A DNA stretch of 64,000 nt from Arthrobacter sp. Hiyo4 (GCA_002370555.1 AP014718.1:2976001-3040000); one strand, 5' to 3'. Positions 1 through 10,055 are shown, counted from the first letter of the stretch. Program-made: numbers and translations. Notes: generated by a model not told the origin, from the letters alone.

Positions 1-707
1 AGGGAATCTACATAGTCCGGCGCCCATCCCCAATCACGCGTTGCATCAAGATTGCCAAGATCGAGGGTTTCTAAATGCCCGAGTGCGATACGAGCGACTT
101 GCGATGTGATCTTCCGTGTAACGAATTTCGCAGGCCGCCTGGGAGATTCGTGATTATAAAGAATTGCCGATGAAACAAACATTCCACGACGCCTGTAAAC
201 ACCCACCAAGTGGTGCGCTAGCGCCTTTGATGCTCCGTAGGGTGAGACTGGACAAATGCGTGACAATTCGTTTTGTGGAACATCGGTTGAAGAACCAAAG
301 ATCTCGGCGCTGGACGCCTGTACGAAGCGAATTTCTTTCCCGGCATCTTGCTGGAGTTTCCATGTAGACTCCATGAGGGCCGCAACGCTCGTGGCGTTTA
401 CTGAAATTGTTGCTGCGGGGTCTTCCCACGATTCTGCAACTGAGCTACTTCCGGCCAAGTTGAATACGACGTCTGGCTGAATCGTTTGCAGTACGCGCTT
501 CAAGTTGTTGTGGTCGGACAGATCACCAAGATGTAGGCTAAACGCACGGTCACCAACAACTGTGCCCTTCGCGGGTGCAGTTCTCACTAGCGCATGGACG
601 CTCCAGCCCTGGCCGGCCAGCTGGTCCGCAAGATAGCTTCCATCCTGACCAGTGGCGCCAGTAATAAAGGCAGTACGCACGTTAGCGGACGAGGGCAGAT
701 TGCTCAT
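1..707 (-). CDS. GDP-mannose 4,6-dehydratase paralogue, 3' part off the left edge
   Basis: The frame is open from ATG at 707 to the window edge, about 235 residues without a stop. It shows the SDR nucleotide-binding loop [11 protein letters not shown] near residue 14, the catalytic pair in SPYGASK, and the GDP-mannose dehydratase signature NHESPRR followed by FVTRK. The expected reaction is NADP-dependent conversion of GDP-mannose to GDP-4-keto-6-deoxymannose in the cytoplasm. It is a diverged sister of the gene just upstream and its start lies inside that gene's last codons, so the two are translationally coupled. Presence of NHESP argues against a downstream Rmd-type reductase, but a shifted substrate cannot be excluded. 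The C-terminus is not visible. Confidence 0.82.
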   Translation of the reverse strand, partial: MSNLPSSANVRTAFITGATGQDGSYLADQLAGQGWSVHALVRTAPAKGTVVGDRAFSLHLGDLSDHNNLKRVLQTIQPDVVFNLAGSSSVAESWEDPAATISVNATSVAALMESTWKLQQDAGKEIRFVQASSAEIFGSSTDVPQNELSRICPVSPYGASKALAHHLVGVYRRRGMFVSSAILYNHESPRRPAKFVTRKITSQVARIALGHLETLDLGNLDATRDWGWAPDYVDS

Positions 708-1665
708 CAAGGTCATTCTCTACCATCATTTGAATTAGCTCAGAAAATGCGACTTGGGGCTTCCAGCCCAATACGGCTTTCGCCTTCGACGGGTCGCCAA
801 TCAGTAAGTCCACCTCAGCTGGACGCATAAACCTGGGGTCTTGCCGAACGTAGGGAGCCCAGTCGACAATGCCGACCGTTTCGAAAGCTACGTCCAAGAG
901 CTCTCGAATGGAGTGAGTCTCCCCAGTGGCAATGACGTAGTCGTCGGCCTCAGGCTGCTGAAGCATGCGCCACATGGCATCAACGTAGTCGCCGGCAAAC
1001 CCCCAGTCCCGCTTCGCATCCAGATTCCCAAGAACAAGCTCGGACTGCAGGCCGAGCTTGATCCTTGCCACAGCCTGTGTGACTTTCCTCGTGACGAATT
1101 CCGGTCCACGGCGGGGCGACTCATGGTTGAAGAGGATTCCGCTGGAAGCATGCATTCCGTAGGATTCGCGATAATTGATCGTCATGTAGTGACCAAATAC
1201 TTTTGCCACGCCGTATGGAGACCGCGGCCACAAGAGAGTCGACTCTGACTGTGGGACTTCCTGGACTTTCCCGAACATTTCAGACGATGAGGCCTGGTAG
1301 AACTTCACGCTGGCCGGCTCGTCGCCTGCATACAAGCGTGTAGCCTCAAGCATATGGAGGACGCCTTTGCCTGTTATGTCGGTAGTTAGCGAAGCATTTT
1401 CCCACGAATACGCCACATACGAGATGGCTCCGAGATTATATACTTCATCGGGCTCAGCGGCTCGCAAGACCCTTGTCAACCCACTGACATCAGACAAGTC
1501 TCCAGCAATCAATTCGACTTCCGGGACAGCGTTGCGGACGAGATCCATCTTCGGGTTGTTTTGACCTCGGATCATACCGAATACGTCATACCCCTTGGCG
1601 ACCAGTAGCTCGGCAAGATATAGCCCGTCTTGTCCTGTAATCCCCGTGATGAGTGCTCTGGGCAT
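682..1665 (-). CDS. gmd: GDP-mannose 4,6-dehydratase
   Basis: An intact 327-residue extended SDR enzyme, slightly shorter than the usual 340-370. The Rossmann loop [11 protein letters not shown] is at residues 7-17, the catalytic Tyr/Lys are in SPYGVAK near residue 150, and [15 protein letters not shown] is near 180. It converts GDP-mannose to GDP-4-keto-6-deoxy-D-mannose, the branch point to GDP-rhamnose, GDP-fucose or perosamine. The start follows a purine-rich AAGGGGGAAGC site. The gene runs leftward, overlaps a second gmd-like gene by 26 bp and faces away from the polysaccharide transferase at 2150, so a surface-polysaccharide role is likely. Confidence 0.92.
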   Translation of the reverse strand: MPRALITGITGQDGLYLAELLVAKGYDVFGMIRGQNNPKMDLVRNAVPEVELIAGDLSDVSGLTRVLRAAEPDEVYNLGAISYVAYSWENASLTTDITGKGVLHMLEATRLYAGDEPASVKFYQASSSEMFGKVQEVPQSESTLLWPRSPYGVAKVFGHYMTINYRESYGMHASSGILFNHESPRRGPEFVTRKVTQAVARIKLGLQSELVLGNLDAKRDWGFAGDYVDAMWRMLQQPEADDYVIATGETHSIRELLDVAFETVGIVDWAPYVRQDPRFMRPAEVDLLIGDPSKAKAVLGWKPQVAFSELIQMMVENDLDEQSALVR

Positions 1666-1909
1666 GCTTCCCCCTTGTGTCCGTGTTGGTTGAGTGCTCG
1701 GATGTGAATACCCGGCACCAGCAGAAAATCGGTGAGGCTGCTCCGGCTCACTTCCTCAAGCAACGGACTGTAAGAAATCACAGCCCAGTAACCACGACTT
1801 CGCCTGCCTCAAGGCTTCAGCTCAGCTATGGTCGTCCCGCTCGGCTCTAGCCTAACCGGTATCTTGGCTCAAGTTAGAATCTTCGAGGGCAAAGTGAAGA
1901 GCCAAATCT

Positions 1910-2134
1910 TCACGAAACGAAAAACGAGATCATGCGTTCCACGGCTTCGGGCGGCGTTCCCGGCAGTTTTTCACGATCGAATGATCGGAAGTCGGTGATG
2001 CGCGGGCCGCAGCAGGCAAGACCCCGATTCTCACGCCATTTTTCCATGGACGAGAATCGGATCGTCATGTGCGAACTCGGAGCCAGAAGTTCGTTATCAT
2101 CACATGATGGGCAGGCTGCCCAAGGATCCGGCAC
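1910..2134 (-). CDS. possible small zinc-ribbon-like protein
   Basis: A GTG-started frame of 74 codons. Residues ACPSC near the N-terminus and LACC about 30 residues later could form a four-cysteine metal site, and the composition (WRENRGL, FRSFDREKLPGTPPEAVERM) looks more like a protein than like antisense noise. There is no clear ribosome site, the frame stays open upstream of the GTG, and I recognise no family. It could be a genuine small regulator, a remnant, or chance. Confidence 0.3.
   Translation of the reverse strand: MPDPWAACPSCDDNELLAPSSHMTIRFSSMEKWRENRGLACCGPRITDFRSFDREKLPGTPPEAVERMISFFVS
2024..2060. repeat. 9-bp inverted repeat
   Basis: CCGATTCTC at 2024-2032 is mirrored by GAGAATCGG at 2052-2060 with a 19-nt spacer. 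It lies about 90 bp upstream of the sugar-transferase start and inside the small leftward ORF. It may be an operator or a hairpin; no T-tract follows. Confidence 0.45.
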
Positions 2135-2149
2135 AGGACGGAATTTGCA

Positions 2150-3585
2150 GTGGGGGACACCAGGAACTGGCGAGGGAGCTATTCGCGCCGCCTAGCGATT
2201 ACTGACGCATTTGTCATAATATGGGCGGTCGCAGGGCCTACATCATCCGCTTTGGAATTGACAAGGAATCACAGACCTTCGAGCACGACTATACCTATGG
2301 GCTTGTTTCCGTGGGACTCATCGTCGGCTGGTGGTGCATGCTAAGCGCGTGGAGCAGTCGAGAGAGCCGAATTCTCGGGGCGGGCGCGGACGAATACAAA
2401 CGCGTGGCAGCGGCATCTCTCTGGCTATTTGGGTTGGTTGCAACCTTCTCCTATGTTTTCCGCTTGGACACGGCGCGTGGATACGTAGGAGTAGCACTGC
2501 CTGCCGGTCTTGTTGGCCTTCTGGCAGCTCGTTGGCTGCTTCGGCAACATATCAATGCGGATAGGCAAAAAGGCAAGAGCATGTCACGTCTGCTACTGCT
2601 TGGAGGCGAAAGCGCTGTTGCTCACTTGGCTTCCTCTCTAGGCCGAGCCAAGTACGCCGGATATCTGCCGGTGGCAGCCTACACTCCCGGTGCGCACGAT
2701 GGACCCGATTTTGAGGCATCCTCGGGTTTGCCAATACTCGGACACCGGCCAGACACCGTCTCCATACTTTTGGCGATTGATCACTGCCAGGCTGATGCGG
2801 TTGCGGTTTCAGCGGGTGTGCAACTGCATCCTCAAACATTGAGGCACCTAGGGTGGGAACTGGCATCACGCAATGTGGGTTTGATCATGGCCCCCGCACT
2901 CACCGACATTGCGGGGCCTCGCATCCACACGCAGCAGGTAGCAGGTCTCCCACTAATCCATGTGACAACACCGACCTTAGAAGGTGGCCAACGCGTAGCG
3001 AAGCGCCTCTTCGATGTGGCAGGATCCGCTGTTCTTATAGTAATTGCCTCTCCTGTGATGGCGGCCGTCGCACTTTTGGTCAAACTAGATGGCAGGGGCC
3101 CGATCTTCTTCAGGCAGGAACGCGTGGGCATCGAAGGGAAACACTTCAGGATGCTCAAATTTCGATCGATGGTCGTGGACGCGGAAGAGCAGCTCGCAGA
3201 ACTGACTCATCAAAACGAAGGCAGTGGCGTACTGTTCAAAATCAAGAATGATCCCCGAATCACCAAAGTAGGGGGGAGGCTACGACGTTACAGCCTGGAT
3301 GAACTGCCTCAGCTCTTCAATGTACTCAGCGGATCAATGAGCCTAGTAGGGCCACGTCCGCCGCTACCCCGTGAAGTAGAAGCATACGAGCAAGATGTAC
3401 GAAGAAGGCTTCTGGTCAAGCCTGGACTGACTGGCCTTTGGCAAGTCAGCGGCAGATCAAGTCTTTCATGGCAAGATTCGGTCAGATTGGACCTTTACTA
3501 CGTTGAGAATTGGTCGATGGCGGGGGACTTCATCATCCTTCTCCGTACCGTCCGGGCCGTCTTTCACAAAACGGGCGCCTACTAG
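2150..3585 (+). CDS. polyprenyl glycosylphosphotransferase (exopolysaccharide-initiating sugar transferase)
   Basis: A membrane enzyme of about 478 residues that transfers a sugar-1-phosphate to the undecaprenyl-phosphate carrier, the first step of exopolysaccharide assembly. N-terminal hydrophobic segments are followed by a CoA-binding-like middle and the bacterial sugar-transferase domain: KRLFDVAGS with a membrane helix, FFRQERVG, MLKFRSM, the DELPQLFNVLSGSMSLVGPRPP block, and KPGLTGLWQVSGR. The first 28 or so codons (NWRGSYSRRLAITDAFVIIWAVAG) lie in a different frame from the rest. One base appears lost near 2235, so the ATG at 2221 is not the true start. Start is GTG 2150 after AGGACGG. 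It precedes ugd. Confidence 0.88.
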
Positions 3586-3634
3586 CCACTAAGGCCCGAG
3601 CGTCACAACTGCCCTCTGGGGAAGGAACATAAGC

Positions 3635-4948
3635 ATGCGCATTACAGTAATTGGCTGTGGATACCTAGGCGCTGTTCATGCAGCCTGCATGGCAAAACTT
3701 GGACATACAGTTGTCGGCATCGACGTGGACGAGCAAAAGGTTGCGCAACTCTCCAATGCCAGGGCGCCGTTTTATGAGCCCGAACTAGACCAGCTGCTCC
3801 GAGAGGTACAAGAAACGGGTCGACTGTCTTTCAGTACAGACATGGCCGCGGCTCACGGAAGCGACGTCCATTTTATTTGTGTAGGCACCCCTCAGAAAAA
3901 GGGTGAAAACGGGGCTGATCTCACGTTTGTCGATGCTGCAACGGAAGGCCTTCTCCCATTTCTCTCGCCTGGCGACGTGGTGGTCGGGAAATCTACAGTG
4001 CCAGTGGGGACGGCCTCGCGGCTGGCCGGGCTAGTGCAGACAAACGAACCAGACGCTCATTTGGTGTGGAATCCTGAGTTCCTCCGCGAAGGCCATGCCA
4101 TTGCGGACACACTCCACCCTGACCGGCTTGTATACGGAGTCAGCGACGGTTCCGAGGACCATCCCGCAGTTGCCGTCCTGGACGAGGTTTACGCGGCTCC
4201 GCTGGCCTCGGGCACACCCCGGCTCGTCACCGACCGCCCCACTGCCGAACTCGTGAAGGCTGCGGCGAATTCGTTCTTGGCCACCAAAATTTCTTTCATC
4301 AACGCCATGGCCGAAGTGTGCGAAGCTGCGGGAGCAGACGTTACTCAGCTCGCTGACGCTATCGGCATGGATGATCGGATAGGCCGAAAATTCCTCCATG
4401 CGGGCATTGGCTTTGGCGGAGGCTGCCTACCCAAGGACATCCGTGCCTTCATGGCGCGAGCCGGAGAGCTTGGAGCCGATCAGGCACTGACCTTCCTACG
4501 TGAGGTCGATGCCATCAACATGCGTCGCAGAACCCGTGTGGTTGAGCTGGCGCGCGACTTGTGCGAAGGGTCCTTGCTTGGCAAACGAGTCACAGTGCTA
4601 GGCGCCGCATTTAAGCCTGACAGCGACGACGTTCGCGATTCGCCTGCCCTCAGCATTGCGGCACAGTTGCAGTTGCAAGGTGCTGTAGTTACCGTGACGG
4701 ATCCAAAGGCTCTTGCAAATGCCGCGCGGAGATTCCCGGATCTCCACTATGAAGCCGACACTTCAACTGCAGTCCAGAAGGCGGATGCTTTGCTGTTACT
4801 TACCGAGTGGCAGGAGTACCGTGATCTGGACCCCTACGAGTTGGCGACGTCAGTTTCTTCACTTCGGGTCCTTGATGGCCGCAACGTTTTGGACGCTGCC
4901 AAGTGGCGGGCTGCTGGCTGGCAGTACCGCGGCCTAGGCCGGCCCTGA
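3635..4948 (+). CDS. ugd: UDP-glucose 6-dehydrogenase
   Basis: An intact 437-residue enzyme oxidising UDP-glucose to UDP-glucuronate with two NAD+. The N-terminal Rossmann loop GCGYLGAVHA is at residues 8-17 and the catalytic cysteine is in GFGGGCLPKDIRAF near residue 263. Also visible are VGTP, KSTVPVGT, WNPEFLREG and the C-terminal GAAFKPDSDDVRDSPA block. A GGGGAAGGAAC site precedes the ATG. It follows the sugar transferase by 49 bp and precedes the DUF4012 gene by 2 bp, so the three probably form one operon. Glucuronate would feed the same polysaccharide. UDP-glucose would come from GalU at 8351-9239. Confidence 0.95.
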   Translation: MRITVIGCGYLGAVHAACMAKLGHTVVGIDVDEQKVAQLSNARAPFYEPELDQLLREVQETGRLSFSTDMAAAHGSDVHFICVGTPQKKGENGADLTFVDAATEGLLPFLSPGDVVVGKSTVPVGTASRLAGLVQTNEPDAHLVWNPEFLREGHAIADTLHPDRLVYGVSDGSEDHPAVAVLDEVYAAPLASGTPRLVTDRPTAELVKAAANSFLATKISFINAMAEVCEAAGADVTQLADAIGMDDRIGRKFLHAGIGFGGGCLPKDIRAFMARAGELGADQALTFLREVDAINMRRRTRVVELARDLCEGSLLGKRVTVLGAAFKPDSDDVRDSPALSIAAQLQLQGAVVTVTDPKALANAARRFPDLHYEADTSTAVQKADALLLLTEWQEYRDLDPYELATSVSSLRVLDGRNVLDAAKWRAAGWQYRGLGRP

Positions 4949-4950
4949 CA

Positions 4951-6805
4951 ATGGCTGCAACTCACGACACCTCGGCCGTTAGCGCCCGGACTAGGGCAAA
5001 GCGCCCCTGGAAGTATCGCCGGCGGCTCCTGATCACTCTGGCCTCGCTTGGGGCGTAGTTCTCATTACCGGGGCCGGGGCAGTCTGGCTGGGAAGCAAAG
5101 CGTCGGAGATAAACTCCGAACTCTCCTCGGCGTCCGACCTGATTCCCTCCCTCAAAGAGGAAATAACTACGAACAACGCTGGTGGGGCTGCGGCCACCGT
5201 TGATGAACTTCGCAACCACACGGCCGCCGCGAAACATGCAGCTGACGATCCGCTCTGGACCTTGGCGTCGACCCTTCCCGGATTTGGGACAAACTTCAGC
5301 GCCGTCGCGGAGGTGGCACGCTCAGCCGACGATGTAGCCAACCTCGGTCTCACACCGCTCGTTGAGGTCTACAGCTCCCTAAACTGGGAATCGCTCCTTC
5401 CCAGCAGCTCAGGAACTGATCTTGAACCTCTTGAAGCTGCCTCTCCGAGCATTTCTGCTGCAGCGCAGACTATACGGCTGTCAGCCGACAGGCTTGGTCA
5501 GATCGACACCTCAAACTTGGTACCTCAAGTGGCTGACCCATTGAGAAGTGCTAGAGACCAACTGCGGGGCCTCTCCGGGGCTCTCGACGCCGCCACCGAC
5601 GCCTCAAACCTTGCGCCCGGAATGCTCGGCGCACAGACACCACGCAGCTACCTCCTTATGATTCAAAATAACGCCGAGACACGGGCGTCGGGCGGCATAC
5701 CTGGGGCCCTTGCCGTCCTCAGCCTTGACAAGGGCAAACTTACGTTGGCCTCTCAGAGCAGCGCCGGAGCCGTCGGTGTCATGTCGCCCATCGTGCCGTC
5801 GGACCCTGAGCAACAACAGATCTATTCTGGGCGCATGGGAAAGTTCATGCAGGATGTGAACCTAACGCCCGACTTTCCAACGGCGGCCAGCACCGCTCAA
5901 GCCATGTGGGAGCGGAAGACCGGACAGCGTGTTAACGGCGTTATCTCCATTGACCCAGTGGCCTTGAGCTACATTCTCGATGCCACCGGCCCCGTCAAAA
6001 TCACGGACCCTGAGCTCGTAGCACTCGCCAGCGCGGGCTTGCCGACTGAACTTACCGGTAGGAACGTCGTCCAAACCTTGCTCTCTGATGTCTATGCAAG
6101 AATCCAGCAACCCATCCTGCAGGACGCCTACTTCGCCGGAGTCGCTCAAGAGATATTTGCAGCGTTGTCCGACGGCGAGGGCAACGCGAAGGGCCTCATC
6201 GAAGGACTGACGCGGGTGCTGATGAGAGCCGTCTTCTGGTCTGGTCGGGTTTGCCAGCAGAACAGTCCGTTCTGGCAAAGTACGCACTTAGCGGTTCCAT
6301 TGCTGGTCCCAGCATTTCCCCTGCCCAGTTCGGTGTCTACTTCAACGACGGCACAGGCGCGAAGATGGACTATTACGTAAAACGGACGGTCCAGCTGGTG
6401 AAGGAATGTTCTAAGGATGGCTACGAGCAGACAACGGTCCGCGTCACCAGCACAAACACTGCCCCGTCGGATGCAGCGACGACTCTGCCGGCTTATGTGA
6501 CGGGTGGCGGCGCCTTCGGGGTGCCCCCTGGGTCCGTGCAAACAAACATTGTGGCCTACGGGCCCGTTCAAGCCAATGCAGAGTCAGCCAAGTTGGACGG
6601 CCAAAGAACCGATTTCGCTACCTACATCCATAGCAACAGACCCGTTGGCGTCATGGCGATCAGGCTCGCACCAGGTGAAAGCCGCACCGTGGAGTTTACT
6701 TTCGGGAAGATCGTGCAACACACTGAACCTAACGTAGTCGTCACGCCCACTGTCCAAGCTGTCAAAGATGTGATACTGCCCACAGAAATTCCCTCATGTG
6801 GGTAG
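4951..6805 (+). CDS. DUF4012 domain-containing membrane-anchored protein
   Basis: The reconstructed product is about 618 residues, normal for this family. A basic N-terminus (RAKRPWKYRRRLL) is followed by one membrane segment, a helical stretch, and the DUF4012 domain with YLLMIQNNAETRASGGIPGA near residue 230 and FMQDVNLTPDFP near 300. Its biochemical role is not established; it commonly sits in actinobacterial exopolysaccharide clusters, as here directly after ugd. Two single-base losses are inferred: near 5055, where TAG interrupts the first membrane segment, and near 6212, where the frame changes before the C-terminal 185 residues. The start is ATG 4951, two bases after the ugd stop. Confidence 0.85.
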
Positions 6806-6989
6806 TTGTTATAGACAATGCGTTAACACTATGTAAACCGACTGGATAGAGATTGCTAGCTGCTCTACGCGGATGGTAATGTCGTTATGGGATATATATC
6901 CGGGATTTCTGCACAGGTCTCGTGCGGAGAGGAACCTCCTCAATTCGGGTACACAAAGAAAAAAACTTAAACGTCTCCGGGGGACAAAA

Positions 6990-7583
6990 ATGAAAAAAAC
7001 GCTCGCAGCACTCGCACTGGCTGGATCCATCGCCCTTATTGGCTCGGCTCCCGCCGTTGCTGGAACCTACCCGCCCCTTCCGCCACAGGCAGCCGTTTCT
7101 GACGGCACTGTTGGCCCGGGCGAAACGTTCGTCTTCCGCGGCCAGGGCTTCCTTGCCGGCGAAACGCTGACTATCACCGTCACACCGGGCAACCCGCCGC
7201 AGCTTCCGGCGCCAACATCGCCGGTGGCACCTCCTTCTCCGCCAAGATCCCTGTCTTCCTGGCGCCGCAGACGTTCAGCGCAACCGCTGACGCCCAGGGT
7301 GCGGTCGCCTTCCCGATCACCATCAGCACGGCCGGTACCTACTCCATCACTGCTACGGGTAACACCTCCGGCGTCACTGTCGGCCCGTCACGGTCGTTGT
7401 CGACCCGACCTTCGCTAGCTCAGGCGCTCCGCTCGCCACCACCGGTGGCGGCGCTGGTCTAGCCAACACCGGGGCTGACTCGGGCCTGATCCTGTGGACC
7501 CTGGTGGGGCAGGCGCGCTGGCTGCAGGCGCAGCCTCAGTGGTTGTTGTCCGCCGCCGCGCAAAGAACGAGGTTGTTGCCTAA
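6990..7583 (+). CDS. secreted LAxTG-anchored surface protein
   Basis: A reconstructed protein of about 198 residues. A Sec signal peptide (MKKTLAALALAGSIALIGS, cleavage near APAVAG) leads into an Ig-like beta domain (DGTVGPGETFVFRGQGF, AGETLTITVTP) rich in Thr, Ala and Gly. The end is a sorting signal: LANTG, a hydrophobic helix and RRRAKNE. LAxTG sites are typical of class E sortases of high-GC Gram-positives, so covalent wall anchoring is expected; no sortase lies in the window. GGGGGAC precedes the ATG. Three single-base losses are inferred, near 7197, 7388 and 7507, each beside a short G/C run. Confidence 0.85.
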
Positions 7584-7608
7584 CCGCAGCGCTCACTAGT
7601 ACCAACGA

Positions 7609-7648
7609 AGGTGGGTGGCTCTCCGGGAAACCGGAGAACCACCCACCT
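7609..7648 (+). terminator. strong intrinsic terminator hairpin
   Basis: An 18-bp stem with one mismatch (7609-7626 against 7631-7648) closes on a GAAA loop, 25 bp after the surface-protein stop. The downstream arm is followed by TCTGCGTTTAAGG, a weak T-rich tail. Confidence 0.8.
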
Positions 7649-7660
7649 CTGCGTTTAAGG

Positions 7661-7701
7661 TTTCGGCAGGCTCAACCACCGAGCTGACAGGCTCAATCAC
7701 T
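7661..7701. repeat. two copies of the CAGGCTCAAC-type extragenic repeat
   Basis: TTTCGGCAGGCTCAACCACC at 7661-7680 is followed by the related GACAGGCTCAATCAC at 7686-7700. The reverse complement reads GGTGGTTGAGCCTG. Related copies occur at the 3' ends of the leftward genes ending at 16560 and 23172, where they encode the last residues. Confidence 0.6.
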
Positions 7702-7724
7702 GAACTGTGGTATTTATTTGATCT

Positions 7725-7871
7725 ATGGGGAGACATTGGCGCAGAACACCGTCGCAGTTCGACTTCTCCGTCCCCGTCCTCCAACCTCACGTGCTCCCCT
7801 ACATACTCCTGGGAGTGCTGACCGTAGCCGCACTTGGAACTGCCGCCCTGGCCCTGCTGAGAACCACCTGA
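7725..7871 (+). CDS. possible 48-residue single-pass membrane protein
   Basis: An ATG-started frame with a polar N-terminus (GRHWRRTPSQFDF) and one predicted helix (PYILLGVLTVAALGTAALAL) ending RTT. It stops 7 bp before the VanZ-like gene and could be co-translated with it. No good ribosome site is visible, so the start is uncertain. No family is recognised. Confidence 0.4.
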   Translation: MGRHWRRTPSQFDFSVPVLQPHVLPYILLGVLTVAALGTAALALLRTT

Positions 7872-7878
7872 GGGTGTC

Positions 7879-8325
7879 TTGAGAGGCTCCGGTAACCCGA
7901 GGTTCTGGCGCGTTGTTCTGATGACCATGCTGGTGCCACTGGCCTTGGTGGCATTTTGGCCAAGCCCTGTCGATGAGCCTGTGCAGGGCGAGCTAGCCAG
8001 CGTCCTGAGATTCCTTCACGTCCACGGAATTCCTGCCTGGTTCAACTACCAATTCGTCGAAGCATCTGCCAATGTAGCGCTCTTTATTCCGCTCGGCGCG
8101 GTGACAGCTCTGGCCTATCCGAAAAAGTACTGGTGGCACATCGCAATTTTCGGGTTGATGGTCTCGGTCTGCATCGAACTGGGCCAGCTGCTGTTTCTTC
8201 ACAATCGGTTCGCGAGTCTACTTGATCTTGTCACAAACGCAGGAGGTGCTGTAATAGGCGCCGTGCTGGCCGCTGCGGCCCTTGAACGCCTGCGGGCCCG
8301 CCGCTGGACAGCGGCCGGCTTGTAG
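7879..8325 (+). CDS. VanZ family membrane protein
   Basis: 148 residues with about four membrane helices. It carries the VanZ family pattern: an early hydrophobic segment, NYQFVEASANVALFIPLGA, and CIELGQLLF followed by LLDLVTNAGGAVIGA. Such proteins are linked to low-level teicoplanin resistance in enterococci, but most actinobacterial members have no assigned task. The TTG start at 7879 follows GAGGGTG. It lies between a wall-anchored protein and galU, consistent with a cell-envelope role. Confidence 0.75.
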   Translation: MRGSGNPRFWRVVLMTMLVPLALVAFWPSPVDEPVQGELASVLRFLHVHGIPAWFNYQFVEASANVALFIPLGAVTALAYPKKYWWHIAIFGLMVSVCIELGQLLFLHNRFASLLDLVTNAGGAVIGAVLAAAALERLRARRWTAAGL

Positions 8326-8350
8326 GTGTCACACAGGCATCAGGAGCCAG

Positions 8351-9239
8351 TTAACCGACGAAGGCCTTCAACCAGGTCTTCAAGTCCTCGCCGAACTCCA
8401 CGCGCTCGGAAGCGAGGGTGATAACGGCCTTGAGGTAGCTGAGCTTGTCTCCTGTGTCGTAGCGGCGGCCCTTGAACACCACGCCGTACACGCCCGAGCC
8501 TTCACCCTCGCCGGCGGCCAGGGTCTGCAGGGCATCCGTCAGCTGGATCTCTCCCCCGCGGCCAGGCTCGGTCTTCTCCAGCACGCCGAACACCGACGGG
8601 TGGAGGACGTAGCGGCCGATGACGGCCAGGTTGGACGGCGCCTCACCGACGGCCGGCTTCTCCACCAGGCTGTTGACGCGGACAAAGTCTTCGCCCTCGA
8701 TGGCCGTGATGTCAGCGCAGCCGTAGGCACTGATCTGGGACGGATCCACTTCGATCAGTGCGATCACGGAACCACCGGTCTTCTGCTGCACCTCGATCAT
8801 GGTGGTGAGCAGCGTGTCGGCTTCGTCGATCAGGTCATCGCCCAGCAGGACTGCGAAAGGCTCATCCCCACGTGCTGGCTCGCGCACAGCACCGCGTGGC
8901 CGAGGCCCTTGGCTTCGCCCTGGCGGACGTAGTGGATGGGGCCCAGCTGGGATGCGTACTGCACGGACTCCAGACGCTCTTTGTCGCCCTTTTTCTCCAG
9001 TGCGGCCTCCAGGCCCGGCTCGCGGTCGAAGTGGTCTTCCAGGGCCCGCTTGTTGCGGCCCGTGATCATCAAAAGGTCGGTGAGGCCGGCGTTAACAGCC
9101 TCCTCCACCACGTACTGAATAGCCGGGCGGTCAACCACCGGCAGCATTTCCTTCGGCATCGCCTTGGTGGCGGGCAGGAAGCGAGTCCCAGTCCGGCAGC
9201 AGGGATCACGGCCTTGGTAACAGATTTCCCCATTGTCAT
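8351..9239 (-). CDS. galU: UTP-glucose-1-phosphate uridylyltransferase
   Basis: About 296 residues after repair. It makes UDP-glucose from UTP and glucose-1-phosphate, feeding Ugd and wall or polysaccharide synthesis. The nucleotidyltransferase signature [14 protein letters not shown] at the N-terminus, [19 protein letters not shown], the GLGHAVLCA loop, LLGDDLID and LVEKP all match GalU. Two single-base losses are inferred: near 9190 inside AAGLGTRFLP, and near 8868 between HVG and [11 protein letters not shown]. Two in-frame starts are possible (9239 or 9233). It runs toward the VanZ-like gene. Confidence 0.9.
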
Positions 9240-9278
9240 AGGTGAACCCTACAAATCAGGGAGCACACATAGCAATCT

Positions 9279-10055
9279 CTACCCAGTAAAATTTGGCTCA
9301 CGCTTCTCCTGGAAAGCCCGGAAGCCTTCCGCGTAGTCCGCCGTCTTGCAAAGCCGGGCCTGCTCGGCGTTTTCCTCGGCCATGGCGTCCCACAGGCCCA
9401 GGCGCTGGTCCCGGATGTGCGCCACCAGCTCCTTGCTCGCCGTGAACGCGCCCGTGGCCCGGCGGCAACCTTGGAGACAATCGCCCGGGTGTTATCCAGG
9501 AGTTCGGCCGCAGGCATGGCCGGCTGAACATCCCCTGCGCCACGGCCTCCGTCCCGGACATCAGCTCGGCGGTGTAGATCAGGTCAAGCGTCCGGTGCAT
9601 TCCCAGCCGCTCCGTGAAGTACCAGTGCCCGCCCGAATCCAGCGTGGCACCCAGCTTGGCAAACGGCGAGCCGAACTTCGCGTTCTCCGCCACGTACACC
9701 ACGTCCGTCGCCAGCAGCAGGCCCAGCCCCACCCCCAGGCACGCACCATGCGCCGCGGCGAACGTCGGAGCCGGGAACGCGCTCATCTTCTTCAGCAGCG
9801 GCTGCACCAGCCCGCCCAGGTACGCTTCGGCGTCGTCCGTCTCCGGCGTCACGCCCGAAATGTCCCTGCCCGCGCAGAAGGCGCGGCCCTCTCCCCTGAG
9901 CAGCAGCGCCCGCACCTCACCGCGTGAGGCGGCGGCAGCGGCGTCGTCGTACGCCTGTGTTAAATCAGCGAGCGCCTGCTCGTCGAGGGAGTTCAGCTTG
10001 TGCGGGCGTCCAGGACCACTTCGGCCACGTTGTTGGCGATGGAGAGGGAGATCAT
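9279..10055 (-). CDS. paaG: enoyl-CoA hydratase/isomerase, probable PaaG
   Basis: A crotonase-fold protein of about 259 residues with the oxyanion-hole segments FCAGRDISGV and AHGACLGVGLGLLLATDVV. Its place 7 bp after paaE makes it the likely isomerase turning ring-1,2-epoxyphenylacetyl-CoA into the oxepin, though a PaaF-type hydratase is an alternative. The sequence ends AFQEKREPNFTG. Three single-base losses are inferred: near 10005 (before KLNSLDEQALAD), near 9520 (after QGMFSR) and near 9457 (before TGAFTASKEL). It is the last gene of the leftward paaABCDE operon. Confidence 0.78.

Larger units (their letters stand above)
1666..2149. other. divergent intergenic region upstream of gmd and the sugar transferase
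   Basis: This 484-bp stretch must hold the promoters of the leftward gmd pair and the rightward polysaccharide genes. Its left part is relatively A/T-rich and I see no convincing gene there. The right part holds a possible small leftward ORF and an inverted repeat, listed separately. An RBS-like AGGACGG lies about 11 bp before the GTG at 2150. Confidence 0.5.

Noticed and set aside
7596..7928. A 110-codon leftward frame
   Set aside because: It is made by reading the terminator and the extragenic repeats in reverse (VIEPVSSVVEPAETL) and has no ribosome site.
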